Positions 1 to 10,966 of a DNA stretch of 64,000 bases are shown here, piece after piece. The notes beneath the pieces are model-generated. The model was given only the letters and a program-made list of their open reading frames with translations. It searched no databases and was not told the origin of the DNA. Each line of letters starts with the position of its first letter. The stretch's first letter is position 1. A program made the translations under genes and the position numbers. Source of the stretch: Dioscorea cayenensis subsp. rotundata (Eukaryota > Streptophyta > Magnoliopsida > Dioscoreales > Dioscoreaceae); NCBI RefSeq assembly GCF_009730915.1, contig NC_052486.1, forward strand, positions 22,287,589-22,351,588, read 5' to 3'.

Positions 1-679
1 GAAGAAGGAATGGGGGTTCAACACGTGGGCACAATTCTCCGAAAAAGCAAAAAAGGGAAGAGAGTTGAAGAAAGAAGAAAAAGGAGAGGCCACGTGTCGA
101 AGAAGCAAAAGGGAAAAGTGGTTTAGCAAGAGACTCTGTGGGTACATCATACTGGCGGCATAACATAACATAAAAGCTTTAGAGGAGAAAAAGAAAAGCA
201 AGCCAGATGTGGATGTTGAAAGCCCTGGTTTCTCTCAAGGGAATTGAGAGCAAGGAGGCAAGGTTGCCGATTATCTTGGTGTTCGTGGATTTCTAGTTCT
301 TTAGTCTTTCTTTCCATTCAATAATTGTATTGTGGTGGGATTGTTCTCATCTCTTATTGATAGTTGAAGAATGGTAATTGCTGTGTTTACACTGGGAGTT
401 AAGGCAATAATAGTGTGAAACTTGAAATTGATCTGTTTAGAATTTTTTCCTATATCTCATTAGCAGTAGATTTTGAGTTCATTTGAGATTAATTAGTAAG
501 TTGAATGTTCTTGAAGATTCCATAGAGGGCATTGCTTGTGTTCTGAGAACTTTTCAGAAATTATTCATTACAAAATGTTACATTATTTTCATATAAACAA
601 CATAGAATTCTTAAAAATAAGTTTGCACTACCAGATAGAGATCAATTTACATGCAAAAAACAAAGATGCTGAAAAACAT
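1..679. other. Non-coding left edge, downstream of C2orf69-like gene
   Basis: I recognise no coding exon here. The first 130 bases are purine-rich on the plus strand and hold two CACGTG/CACGTGT G-box cores, near positions 21 and 92. From about 300 the sequence is T-rich and could be a UTR or the edge of a repeat. The 3' end of the minus-strand C2orf69-like gene must lie in this stretch, because its stop codon is at 680. Confidence 0.4.
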
Positions 680-3502
680 TCAACTAACATCAAGCTTTTC
701 TATTATTTCGAAATGCATTTGCAAACTGGGAGGCATTGCATCAAAGTAGAGTTTTTCTTTGACTTGCAGTCCACCTTCTGAATTATTGGCTTCAGTACTG
801 AGAAGTTGCAGCAGTATATCTTTTTCCTTCCTAATCCACCGGCGGTTTTTATCAGACCATTGTCGGGGTGTACCGTGCAGTATAAAACATACAGTGGAAT
901 GATACGATAACATGCGCTTCAGAGCATTCTTGATTGTAGTTTGATTGTTCAGGTATGCTCCAGAAGAGTTCAGACCAACATCGACATAGTGAATCTCGGA
1001 AATGCTTGAGAAAAGGCTGTCTTTTGAAGTGGGGCAGATGTGATCCATAGTAGTGTGATGAGCTTCAATTGAAGATTCTTTCTTGTCTGAAAGGATTCCT
1101 GTAGATTCAGGTGTCAAGTGGGCAAGTTCAGTTAGAATCTGGTTGATAACAATTCCTCCCTTGCTAAAGCCGAGTAGGACAGTCTTGGGCTGAGAGGTTG
1201 GTGACAGAGGAACATGGATGTCTGATGTTCTTGGCCTAGATTGGCTTTCTGAAATAATAGTTTCGACCTGATAATCAGCCGGGAATATGTAAACATAAGG
1301 AAATTCTGCATTCATATTAATGCAAACCATCACAAGGAGAAGTCACAATTCGACAACAAAATCCTTCTTGTTTAATTTAATTGACAACATAAAAGCAGCA
1401 GCACATGTGACTGGTGCTATATTACTGAAAACAATAAACACAGTTTGGCGTCAAATAATAAACTCCAAGTGCCATAACAGGAGACATGCTCTTTCAAGCT
1501 GCATCGAATAACATGAGGGATAAAGACTCATATACTTACAAGACTAAAAGTTTTAGTGGTCATAGCTCCATTATGCAAACTTGATGCAAACTGGAATATG
1601 CTCTTTAAACATTTTGGACCAACAAAGCCTAGTGATTTTACTTTTTCCAGAACATTTTCATTTTAATTAACCCAACCCTTAAAACAATTCTAACAACAAG
1701 ACAAGGTATTTGACCATCACAAACACAGGACCTCCTCAATATATCTCTAACATACTTCACTGCCTTCAGTTCTGTAATTCCTGATACAGTGATACATCAA
1801 AACCAGTAAGCTGTCTTTGCAACATAATAGTCACCATGAGGACAACACATCCTTGCGCATTAATTGTTTACCGAATTGTAGATACAATCATCTGGAGCCA
1901 AAGTTATTGATAAACAATTGTAAAAAGAACTATCATTCCTAAGTTATTTCAAGTTTTAACCACTGCTATGAATTTCTGCACTACTTCAAATCCAAACAAG
2001 GCGGAACAAACGCGACAAGAGAAGGAAGGTCATGACAACACTGATGGGACAAAATCAGGATAGTCTCCAACCAGTAGTAATGTCTTCACTCTTTAGACCT
2101 CCAGTACTTCTTTGCAGTTCTTTGCTTTCTTGTTATGTTTGCCATATCCAATGGCCTTTCCTTCTCTACTGTACTCTTTTATCTTTCACTAAACGGCAGT
2201 TGATTGACTTTATTAAAAATAAAACAAGGACTATACTTTCATTTGCAAATAAGAAGCTCTCATTGCATCAAAACATCAACCTCCTAAAACAGATTTCCAC
2301 CAGGCCCAAAAACATAAAATCCATGATATAACAATATGAAATAAACAAGATTTCCAAAGTCTGTTCGTAAATGCAAAAGACCAAATTATACGATATCATG
2401 TAAACTTTTAACAGTCTAGCTATATCTGAGACATTCTCCTCTGGCATGCAACTACAAATTCAACCTATAGGCTTCCATTTCTGCTTTTATCTTTAATAGA
2501 AGCCAATGACCCTTTAGATCACAAATCCAATGTTTTAACCTCTTGCTAATGGGATCTATCCCAATCGATTTCAACTAATTTAAATGTACATCTATCCAGA
2601 ATATTGTTAGTGCATAAAGAACCCAATTAAAACCGATGACAAAGGAATATTCAGCCATCTGCTCCACTTAGCAAGCAGACTCAACAATCATGATCTTTGC
2701 TCACAAACTAATAAACCAAAGCATTCATTTCCTAAAGAATCAGGCCATAGAAGTGAAGTAGTGAGCTTTATCCACATCAATCCTATCAAACACATTCATT
2801 TCATAAGACAGCATGATTTGCTTGCATTCTGGATAAGCTTTCACTTCAGGATCTTATCAAAGGTAAAAAGCTTCCACATTTATGCTACCAATCAAAAGAT
2901 AATCGTAGGAAAAGCACCCAAAAAAGAAAAAAAATCAATTTGAGACGAGATTGGCATTTTCACTAAATCATTTTCAATAAAGCAGCTGATTTGAGATAAA
3001 GATAAGAAAAGTTCCAACCTCATGGGCAGCCTTGGCTAAGATTGCAGCAGTGGAGGTGAGAGCCGGGAATCCAGAGGGATCATAGCACTTAGGATCTCCA
3101 AACCGATCCACAGACGGCACTAGGTCCTTGTAAACCGCGAAAGGCCCGGCGAATGAGGATGCGCCGATGACCCAGGCATTGGCGGTGGTTCCGAGCTTCG
3201 AAACGAGGACTTGGGCAATGTGCTGTGGATCAGAGAGCCTCTCGATGACAGGATTCCCGGTGCGATCAACGCGGTCGCCATTGAAGAATATCGCGTTCAC
3301 CGATGGGACCTGGAGATGAGAAGGGATCAGGGGAGTAGGGATAGGAGAGAGGAGAAGATGATGGAGCTTACGGCTAGGGTTTGGGACGACGACGGGACGA
3401 CGACGGCGAGAGGAGGAGGGAAGCTCCGATGGTGAAGAGGGGAGCGACGGCACTGGAGGTGGAGTTGAGAGAGATGCGAACTACTCCAGACCATCGATCC
3501 AT
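680..3502 (-). CDS. C2orf69/UPF0565-like alpha/beta-hydrolase-fold protein, three exons, frame broken in exon 1
   Basis: Exons read on the minus strand are 3502-3372, 3309-3019 and 1267-680. Exon 1 starts M-D-R-W-S-G-V-V-R. Exon 2 starts V-P-S-V-N-A-I-F-F-N-G-D. Exon 3 carries G-F-S-K-G-G, the nucleophile-elbow-like motif of the family. The donors are GCC|GTAAGC and GAG|GTTGG, and the acceptors are CTCCAG|GT and TATCAG|GT. Both junctions are phase 0. The family is conserved from animals to plants; human C2orf69 is mitochondrial, and the plant function is not established. Exon 1 contains an 11-bp tandem duplication (3383-3404) that shifts the frame and puts a TAG in frame at 3377-3375. Without the extra 11 bp the exon would be 40 codons and the protein about 332 residues. 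Either this allele is broken or the assembly is wrong there. I am fairly sure of the family and less sure that the gene is functional. Confidence 0.7.
3383..3404. repeat. 11-bp tandem duplication in exon 1 of the C2orf69-like gene
   Basis: The 11-base unit GGGACGACGAC occurs twice in a row on the plus strand. It lies inside minus-strand coding exon 1. Since 11 is not a multiple of three, one extra copy accounts exactly for the mismatch between the ATG frame and the phase-0 donor at 3371. Confidence 0.85.
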
Positions 3503-3511
3503 GGCCGTTGC

Positions 3512-3557
3512 TTTGCCTCGGGATCAGGAGGCAGCTACTCTTTTGGAGATATATATA
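3512..3557. repeat. Direct repeat flanking TIR element, left copy
   Basis: This stretch of about 46 bp (TTTGCCTCGGGATCAGG onward, ending in GGAGATATATATA) is repeated imperfectly at 4072-4118. The two copies bracket the TIR element at 3573-4058. It is much too long for a normal target-site duplication. Confidence 0.7.
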
Positions 3558-3572
3558 CTTTTTTTGGAAGAT

Positions 3573-4058
3573 TTAATTGCCGTAAATATCCCCGTAATTG
3601 TGTGTTTTCTGCTCTTTTAGTTCTTGTAATACTTTTTAGGTACATTTAAGTTTTCATATTTGATCAATCTTTTTAGTCCACGGCATAGATGACGTTAATT
3701 TTGCCAATATTTTTTGCGCCGACGTGATTTTTTTTATTACTAAATTGGGGGACTAAAAAGTCCAAAATCGATTAAATATAAAGACTTAATTGTACTAACG
3801 GTGAATGTGACTTTTTTATTACAAAATAGAGGGATTAAAAAGTCACAATTCGATCAAATATAATGACTTAATCAGTACTCAACGATGAATATTTAAAAGC
3901 TCACGCCACTTTCAAAAAGAACGATGAAGATAACGCCATCTACGCCTCGGACTCGAAAGTCCTAACTTGATCAAATATGAGGACTTAAATATACCTAAAG
4001 TATTACAAAGACTAAAAGGGCAGAAAATACACAATTATAGGGACATATATGGCAATTA
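3573..4058. mobile_element. Non-autonomous TIR element, family A copy 1
   Basis: The two ends are inverted copies over about 65 bases. The left end starts TTAATTGCCGTA and the right end finishes with GGCAATTA. Three imperfect internal copies of a unit with a GACTnnAAAGTC core followed by GATnAAATATnA lie near 3752, 3830 and 3949. A shorter relative lies at 20587-20869. No coding capacity is visible. I could not define the target-site duplication. The element is about 70 bp upstream of the ATG of the C2orf69-like gene. Confidence 0.7.
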
Positions 4059-4071
4059 CAATGACCCTTGA

Positions 4072-4118
4072 TTTGCCTTGGGATCAAGACCCACCTACTC
4101 TTTGGGAGATATATATAT
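4072..4118. repeat. Direct repeat flanking TIR element, right copy
   Basis: Starts TTTGCCTTGGGATCAAG and ends GGGAGATATATATA. It matches 3512-3557 in the same orientation with scattered substitutions and one length difference. Confidence 0.7.
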
Positions 4119-5770
4119 ATATTTTCAGAAAATTTGTTAATATAAAAATATTTTTAATTTTATTTATTTATTATTATTATTTAAAAATTTTGATAAATCA
4201 CAAGTTTATTAAAAACCCACAATAAATATAGAAATATAATAAAAACACAGAATATTTAAAAAAAATGCTTTCAAAACACCTCAATATAAATTTAATTTTT
4301 TTTTATCTTTAAAACTTATTCTTTCTATAAACCTCTGTTCGGAAAAACACAAAAACAAAAATAAAATTAAGCAACTCTAAAAGAAATATATCATTTCAGC
4401 ATTTTTAAGAAACATTAGCGAAGCATTTAGAAAGAAATTTGAATTTTTGATTTTTGAATAGGTTTAACAGTTAGTTAATAAAAAATTGGACAACTTTTAA
4501 GCTAGTATTTATTTTATATATAATTTAATGACATAAAAAATAATTTAATTTTTTTAAGATAATTATGAGATTTTAAAAAAATGTAATTACTCCATTAACA
4601 AGAAGAATTTTTATTTATACACATAAAAATATAAGATTTATACTACGTGAGACAAAGTTTAGTCAAGGTTTTATTTTATATATTTCATTTATGATTTAGT
4701 AATATTTTTAAATATTTTTATATATAAATATATTATTATAATATAGCACACTTATTTGATTTTGATTTTAACTCCAAATAAAAAATAGATACTAAACTTG
4801 AAACTTCAAAATCCATCCAATTAAGCATGCTGAATGTGAATGTGACAATAATTTTTAATTTAAAAATAAAAATTTGGAAGAACTTATCATGTCATGCCCT
4901 TAACAATAAGAGATGACAACACTGTCCTTGTCTCCCTTATGTGGTGATTTGACCATAATCCCCCTTACACTCCCACTTGGAGAGGCAAAAAACACACTTG
5001 TTCACTTTCTCTTTTACATCCTCCAATGTCCAAATTTGGAAATTAATGACCAATTATATAATAAAAATTAATAAAATGTTTATGGGTAGGGGACCATCAC
5101 TTCAATATGCTTTGACCATATTGCCCCTTTACACCCCTAGTTTAGAAAGAAATCACACACACCATCTCTTCTTATCCTCCAATGTCCATATTTGGAAATT
5201 AATGAACAAACATATGTAATAAATTATGAATAAATGTTTGTGGGTAAGGGACCATCACTTCAAATTGAAAATAGAAAAAGAATAAATAAATAAATCATAA
5301 ATAAAAACAAGGGACATGAGAATGACAAGGTTTTTCAAGGTTCAATGAACATGTGTTTTGAATGTGAAGGCATGGTTTTTTATTGGTTGGTGGAGAAAGT
5401 GGAGCATTTGAATCATGTTTTTGTTTACCAAGTTGGTCTTTGGGGGCATTAGTTTGGGGACCAAACTTTCTCATGTGCCTACTTGTGAAGTGGATCTAGT
5501 GCTCCATCATTTGTGAGGAGGGAAGGGAGGACCCCAAAAACAACAAGACTCTATCATTGTCCTTTTTTATTTTTTTATTTATTTAAATAATATTATAAAT
5601 ATATAAATATAATATAAATTTTTATTTTATTTTATTTTTATTTTTACAAAATTTACAAAGCACCACCACTCTACAAACAAAGAAATGTCTCTCTTTGCAT
5701 TGAGAGCAATGAATGGAATTTGGGTTTTTCCTCAAAAAATCTAATACCACTAGACTAAGATCCCTTTTCA

Positions 5771-5819
<49 letters not shown>

Positions 5820-7970
5820 AAAACAATAGAAGTAGTATTTTATTTTTTAATTTTATTAAAAATCAAAAGCTAAATTTAAGATTTGTTTATATTTATCAAT
5901 ATATATATAAAGGTATTGGTGGTATAATTTGAAATACTTTTTTTTCTGAAATAATAATTAATGATTGATTTGTTGTTATTTACTATAAATTAAAAATAAT
6001 AAAAATCCATATACATGTATATATATATATATATATATTCATGAGAGACTAAAGACTTCATTATTGTCACACAATAATAGAGTCAATATTTTATCAATTC
6101 TTTTCTCTCGATTTAAAGTTGAAGATTCAATCCATGATTTGTTCATGAACTATTTTTTAATATTAAATTAATAATTAATCATTGTATATATTTAATGTGC
6201 TACTAATATGAACTTTTTATTATTTAAATAATAAAAAATAATAATCAACTTTGTTTTTAAGTTTTATTTTCAAAATCAGCCTAAACTTTTTTATTTAAAA
6301 AAAACATAATCAACTCATAAATACCTTATTTAATTATTTCGACTTTAACCAAACACTAGATATGGTTCACATTTATATTTACATAAAATATAGGATCTAA
6401 TTTCGAGCCAACCATATCTTAATTATATTTAATAAATTCAACTGAAAATCATAATAATAATAATAATAATTTCCACCAAAACCGAACTTTTATTCGTCAT
6501 TCACTTTCTACATATATAAATTTATAATAAATATACATACATAGAATCCAAGATAGCATTCAAAATGATGGTTCATTATCAAAATGAAAGGAAGTCTCCA
6601 AGAAGGAAGTATGGCTTGAATATATGCATCCACACGTGACCCCTTTAATTTCATTGACGTTCAAAGTCGGATAGAAAAAAAATATAGGGCTATCATTATT
6701 TTGTTATTTTGTTTTTTTTTTAAAAAAGCATCATAAATAAATATATAATAAATAAGTAAATAAAAGTCTTTGGTCTAATTCAACGAAGACTAGATAAGTC
6801 AATTTTTTGTTCTCTTTTCATTATTCATCATCCTACTTTTCTCAAGATTATAGGTAGCAAATTTCTAATTTTCATTAAAAATATTGAAAGACAAACAGGA
6901 GCCAAATGGCATAAAAAAAATTATTTATTTGTAAATTTTGTTTATTTTTTTATTAATTTTAACTTAATTTAGCTAGATGACTCTATAGGGTAATTCAATT
7001 TACATTTTTGCCCTCATCACAATTGTAATATCTCTCCCCGCTTAGCAAGTTTTCTAAGGGCAAATCAGACAATTCAAGTTGCCAAAAATGTTTGAGAGTA
7101 ATAAATGAAAATAAAAATGATAAAAATTTTGAAACGTAAAGTGTGACAAGTGAAAGAAGTTGGAAAATGAGGGCTAAGTGACACTTCGCATAATAGTATA
7201 TATATATATATATATCAAATAATTATGAAAACCTAAAAAGCATCCATTTTATCTACTTCTGAAAGTAATGGAGTCTTCGTTCATTGAACGCCATGAATGA
7301 GGAGTCACGGCATTGCCAACTTGTCTTGGATTTACCTCAATATGTCATATCATACTTTAAAATTATTATTATTACCTATGTATATATAGATATAGATATA
7401 TATTTTATAATTAGAATAGGCATGAGAGTGACTAATCTAAATACATTGTTAATTTAAACACCATCTTTATTTACGTAAGTAAATATCTCAGGTTCTTTTT
7501 GTTTGCAGGGGAAAAAAGTTTTAAGTTTCGTATGAAACACTAAGTGACAAATATATACGTCTCTTTGTATTGTAATATTTATTTATATAAATTTAATATT
7601 TGTCATTAAATTATATGAGTTGAGATTAAATCTATTTTCTCAGATCTTCTCAGTAAAATATAAATATTCTATACAGAGACATGAACAAGAGCCAATGGAC
7701 AAAATCATTGGCTTAATTTATATAGCATTATATATATATATAAATATTGAAAAAAACAATCATGTAGGCTCAAAAAGCACGTGTAAATACAAATAAAATA
7801 AAGATTTATTAAAAAGTTGATGACAAGGCTTTGGTGTTTTCATCCACCACTTTGTGATCACTTTACATCTGTAGTTATGTCTCTTTACCGAGTGACAAAG
7901 AAGATAATCACATAAAACATTAACTTTTTTTTTTATTATTTTAAAATTTTATATTAAAATAAATATAATA
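4119..7970. other. AT-rich intergenic DNA with simple repeats
   Basis: I see no gene here. The stretch holds runs of A/T, an (ATT)n array at about 5773-5818, (TA)n tracts near 6017-6038 and 7197-7214, and an AAT run near 6449-6469. A diverged tandem repeat is listed separately at 4945-5264. Short open frames here lack codon structure or family similarity. Confidence 0.6.
4945..5264. repeat. Two-copy diverged tandem repeat, unit about 155-160 bp
   Basis: Copy 1 (about 4945-5104) and copy 2 (about 5110-5264) share an order of blocks. Each has TTTGACCATA followed by CCCCTTACAC-like text, then ATCCTCCAATGTCCA, then TTTGGAAATTAATGA, and each ends GGGACCATCACTTCAA. No function is apparent. Confidence 0.7.
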
Positions 7971-8236
7971 TACTCCATCCGTTTTACTGTCTTAAACCCA
8001 TGTTTTTTTTATCTGTCATTTTCTAATATTAAGAAGCATTTATTATTTTTTTCCAAAATTACCCTAACACTATTCAATTTTTTTCTTAGAATTAAATACG
8101 AGAGAAAAATGTGAAGTATAAATTAAGGGTAATTTTGGAAAGAGAACAAACTTTTATAAAAAGTTTGTGAAATAACTAAATTTATTGGTATGTGATATTC
8201 AGTTATTCACGACAGATAAAAAAAACGAAAGGGGTA
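7971..8236. mobile_element. Stowaway-like MITE
   Basis: The left end reads TACTCCATCCGTTTTACTGTC. The right end reads GACAGATAAAAAAAACG then AAAGGGGTA, so the ends are imperfect inverted repeats bounded by TA. Ends of the type CTCCnTCCGTtt with a TA duplication are typical of Stowaway (Tc1/mariner-derived) MITEs. The element is 266 bp and non-coding. Confidence 0.6.
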
Positions 8237-9690
8237 TATCATCTTTTTTCTTTCCATTAAATTTTAAATAATTTTTATATTTCGTATAATAAGTAAGCTA
8301 AATAATAAAAATAATATTTATAAAAAAACTTAAGCTTCACCATAAAATAAAGTTTATTAAAAATAAAAGATACAAATAAACTCTTGGTCTATTGACATAA
8401 GAAATATTACTTAAGACGTCTATATTTTTGTTACAAAAATGAATTTAAATATCAGCTCACGCATGGTAAAAATATAAATAAGAGTCTATCTATGCATAAT
8501 CCTGACATAATTTGCTCATTACAAAAAAAAATAATTATAACTATTAAACTTAAACTAATAATCTTATAAGTAACACTTAATATATATATATATATATATA
8601 TATAATAAGATACTCATATATTTAATTAAAATTTTTAATTATTAAAGATTGAGGTAAAGCCTACCCCAGCTAGACCCGCTAACCCGTTAAGAGCAAATGG
8701 TGGGTGGTGAAGTTGGGCCCACGCATACCTTATCTTGAAAAACAATCTAGAAGAACATTTAAAATAAAAGGTCTATAACTCGTGCTTTGATCGTCCTGTT
8801 CATCGCGAGTTTCATGCCTTTATTTACTCTTTCTATCACCATCATTTATTTCATTAATTTTTATTTTTATTATTTTTATAAAGTTGTAGTTACATAGGCA
8901 TTATCTTTACAACGCTCATTAATAAATATTATATATAATACATAAAAGGCATTTTCTTTCTTTTAAATCTAAAATTTTATTATCATTTATATAATATCCT
9001 CGTACAAGACCATAGGATCCATTTTTAGAAGTTTTCATAAATTATGTAATTTTTGTCAAAATTTTTAAATAGCTATTTTTACCTTTTGTCTTAATTATTG
9101 TCGTAGTACGATATATGTATATTAAATTATTCATGAAAATATAAAAATAGTACAAGTAAAAATAATTACTTGAAAAACTTCTTTACAAAATTCTTACTAG
9201 TCCAAACTCGTTTGTGGTCTTTAAAAAACTAATAAATCATATCCAGTCTTTATATATATCCACTTTAATCAATTCAAAATTATTAAAAAAAATTAATTAA
9301 AATTAGTTTATTATCTCAATTTTATATCATATCAACCCTCCCAAATTACACTTTAAAAACTCATTAAAACTTCATTATTTTTTATAATTTAATTATATGT
9401 TTTATTCTATTTCTCAACACAAAAATATTAAAAAAATATAAAAAAATATGAAAATAAAAAAGTAAAGTTAAACAAATATATATTTAATAATTTATAAATT
9501 TTCTAAATAAACATAAATAAATAAATAAATAAACCCGGAAAGAGTAATAATATAACAATCATAAAGTTGAGGTATAGTGATTTTTTTTTAAAAAAGGGAT
9601 GGCAAGCGATTAATTGAGAAAATCGGGGCGAGTAAAACCAACGGCTATCGATCGACCACAATGGGTAAAGAAATGTTAGAAAACGACAAT
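8237..9690. other. AT-rich intergenic DNA upstream of ERF gene
   Basis: I see no coding sequence. A (TA)n run lies at about 8580-8604 and a slightly GC-richer patch with TTGGGCCCACG at about 8715. The remainder is A/T runs. Confidence 0.5.
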
Positions 9691-9699
9691 TCTAAATCT

Positions 9700-9830
9700 T
9701 ACGTGGCACGTCGCTGACGACCTCATTCTGACGTCACCTATCACGCCCCCACCTCCCTCTTCGACAAATCCATCCCCTAAAAAATTTTTAAATAATAAAA
9801 TAATAAAATAAAATATCCTTCACGTGCTTA
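9700..9830 (+). promoter_or_regulatory. Cluster of ACGT and TGACG motifs upstream of the ERF gene
   Basis: An ABRE-type ACGTGGC lies at 9701-9707, TGACG at 9715-9719, the palindrome TGACGTCA at 9729-9736, and a CACGTG G-box near 9821. The two TGACG cores start 14 bases apart, close to as-1 spacing. These are known bZIP/bHLH binding cores, so ABA, SA or JA responsiveness is a reasonable inference but is not shown. Confidence 0.45.
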
Positions 9831-10016
9831 AATTCACTTACAATGGAAATTACATGGAAGCCGTAATACCCATGCTTTTTTCTCCTTCCCATCCCTCTTC
9901 TCTCTCCAACCTCATCCCACAACTTAAAAAATAATTTAAAAAAAAGGAAAAAAAACAATTATTAATTATTAAAAAATAAAAAAATTCCACAAGGCTAAGA
10001 CTTCTTCGTCTCTATC

Positions 10017-10024
10017 TATATAAA
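10017..10024 (+). promoter_or_regulatory. TATA box of the ERF gene
   Basis: TATATAAA lies 91 bases before the start codon at 10115, which would give a 5' UTR of about 60 bases. Confidence 0.6.
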
Positions 10025-10114
10025 CCCTTCACCACTTGCAATTTCCTGAACTCCACTTCCCAATTGTGGGAAAACAAAAATCAGTAAAACCACTTACCTG
10101 AGTTACGAGAGAAG

Positions 10115-10966
10115 ATGTATTTGGATTCGGATTCGGGTTGTGGGATGGCGGTGTTGGATTCGATCCGCCAGCACTTGCTTGAAGATCCGACTGGGGGTGA
10201 CGTTAAGCCCTGCGCGGTGAGCTTACCGCAGAGAAGTTATTGCCGGACGGCGAGCTTTGGTAGCATCGTTGCTGATCACTGGGGGGAGTTGCCGTTCCGA
10301 GCTGATGATTCCGATGATATGGTGGTCTTTGGTGTTCTCCGAGATGCTTACAGCCATGGATGGCTCCCGTTTGGAGCTGCGGCTGTGGCTGTGGCGCCTG
10401 AGGTGAAGATTGAGCCGGTGGTGGAACCGGAGACGGAGCCGGAGACGAAGTTGGTGAAGATCGAGATTCCTTCGGTGGTGCCGGCAAAGGGGAAGCACTA
10501 TCGAGGAGTGAGACAACGGCCGTGGGGGAAATTCGCGGCGGAAATCAGGGATCCGGCGAAGAACGGGGCTAGGGTTTGGTTGGGGACGTTTGAGACGGCG
10601 GAGGAGGCGGCGATGGCGTATGATCGAGCTGCGTATCGGATGCGTGGATCTCGGGCACTGCTTAATTTCCCGCTTAGAATCGCAACGGAGGACGTGACGC
10701 CGGTGTCGTCGCCGGGGAAAGAGGGCGTCGCCGGAGCCGGCTTCGTCGAGCTCGTCTTCGGAGAAGGGATCGCCGAAGAGGAGGAAGAGAGGGGAAGCAG
10801 CAGCAGCCGCGGCGGCGATGTTTGGTGGGCCGGTTTCGGCTCCGGCGCCGGTTCAGGCGCAGGCTGGGTTGGGATTTGGGAAGAGGCAAGAGGTTTTCAG
10901 TGGAACAGTGCCGCAGCTGACACGTGTCGGTCAGCTACTGGTGAGTTAAAATTTAAGGGAAATTAG
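10115..10966 (+). CDS. AP2/ERF transcription factor, ERF group IX type, intronless
   Basis: This single-exon 283-residue protein has one AP2/ERF domain at about residues 128-190. The domain reads [19 protein letters not shown], then [13 protein letters not shown], and ends L-N-F-P-L. The Ala and Asp at the diagnostic positions (A-A-E-I-R-D, W-L-G-T-F) mark ERF rather than DREB. The N-terminal block W-G-E-L-P-F-R followed by [12 protein letters not shown] is the acidic motif of group IX (AtERF1/2/5-like) proteins, usually linked to activation. Such factors bind GCC-box promoters in the nucleus in ethylene, jasmonate and defence responses. The C-terminus is acidic, then Gly/Ser/Trp-rich. I see no EAR repression motif. 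The exon is strongly GC-rich compared with its flanks. Confidence 0.92.
   Translation: MYLDSDSGCGMAVLDSIRQHLLEDPTGGDVKPCAVSLPQRSYCRTASFGSIVADHWGELPFRADDSDDMVVFGVLRDAYSHGWLPFGAAAVAVAPEVKIEPVVEPETEPETKLVKIEIPSVVPAKGKHYRGVRQRPWGKFAAEIRDPAKNGARVWLGTFETAEEAAMAYDRAAYRMRGSRALLNFPLRIATEDVTPVSSPGKEGVAGAGFVELVFGEGIAEEEEERGSSSSRGGDVWWAGFGSGAGSGAGWVGIWEEARGFQWNSAAADTCRSATGELKFKGN

Noticed and set aside
1261..1333. Start of the last C2orf69-like exon at 1305 after TGCAG
   Set aside because: It would not join exon 2 in frame. The acceptor TATCAG before 1267 gives a clean phase-0 junction and matches the family better.
10203..10889. Antisense proline- or arginine-rich frames opposite the ERF gene
   Set aside because: They are shadows of a GC-rich exon, without domains.
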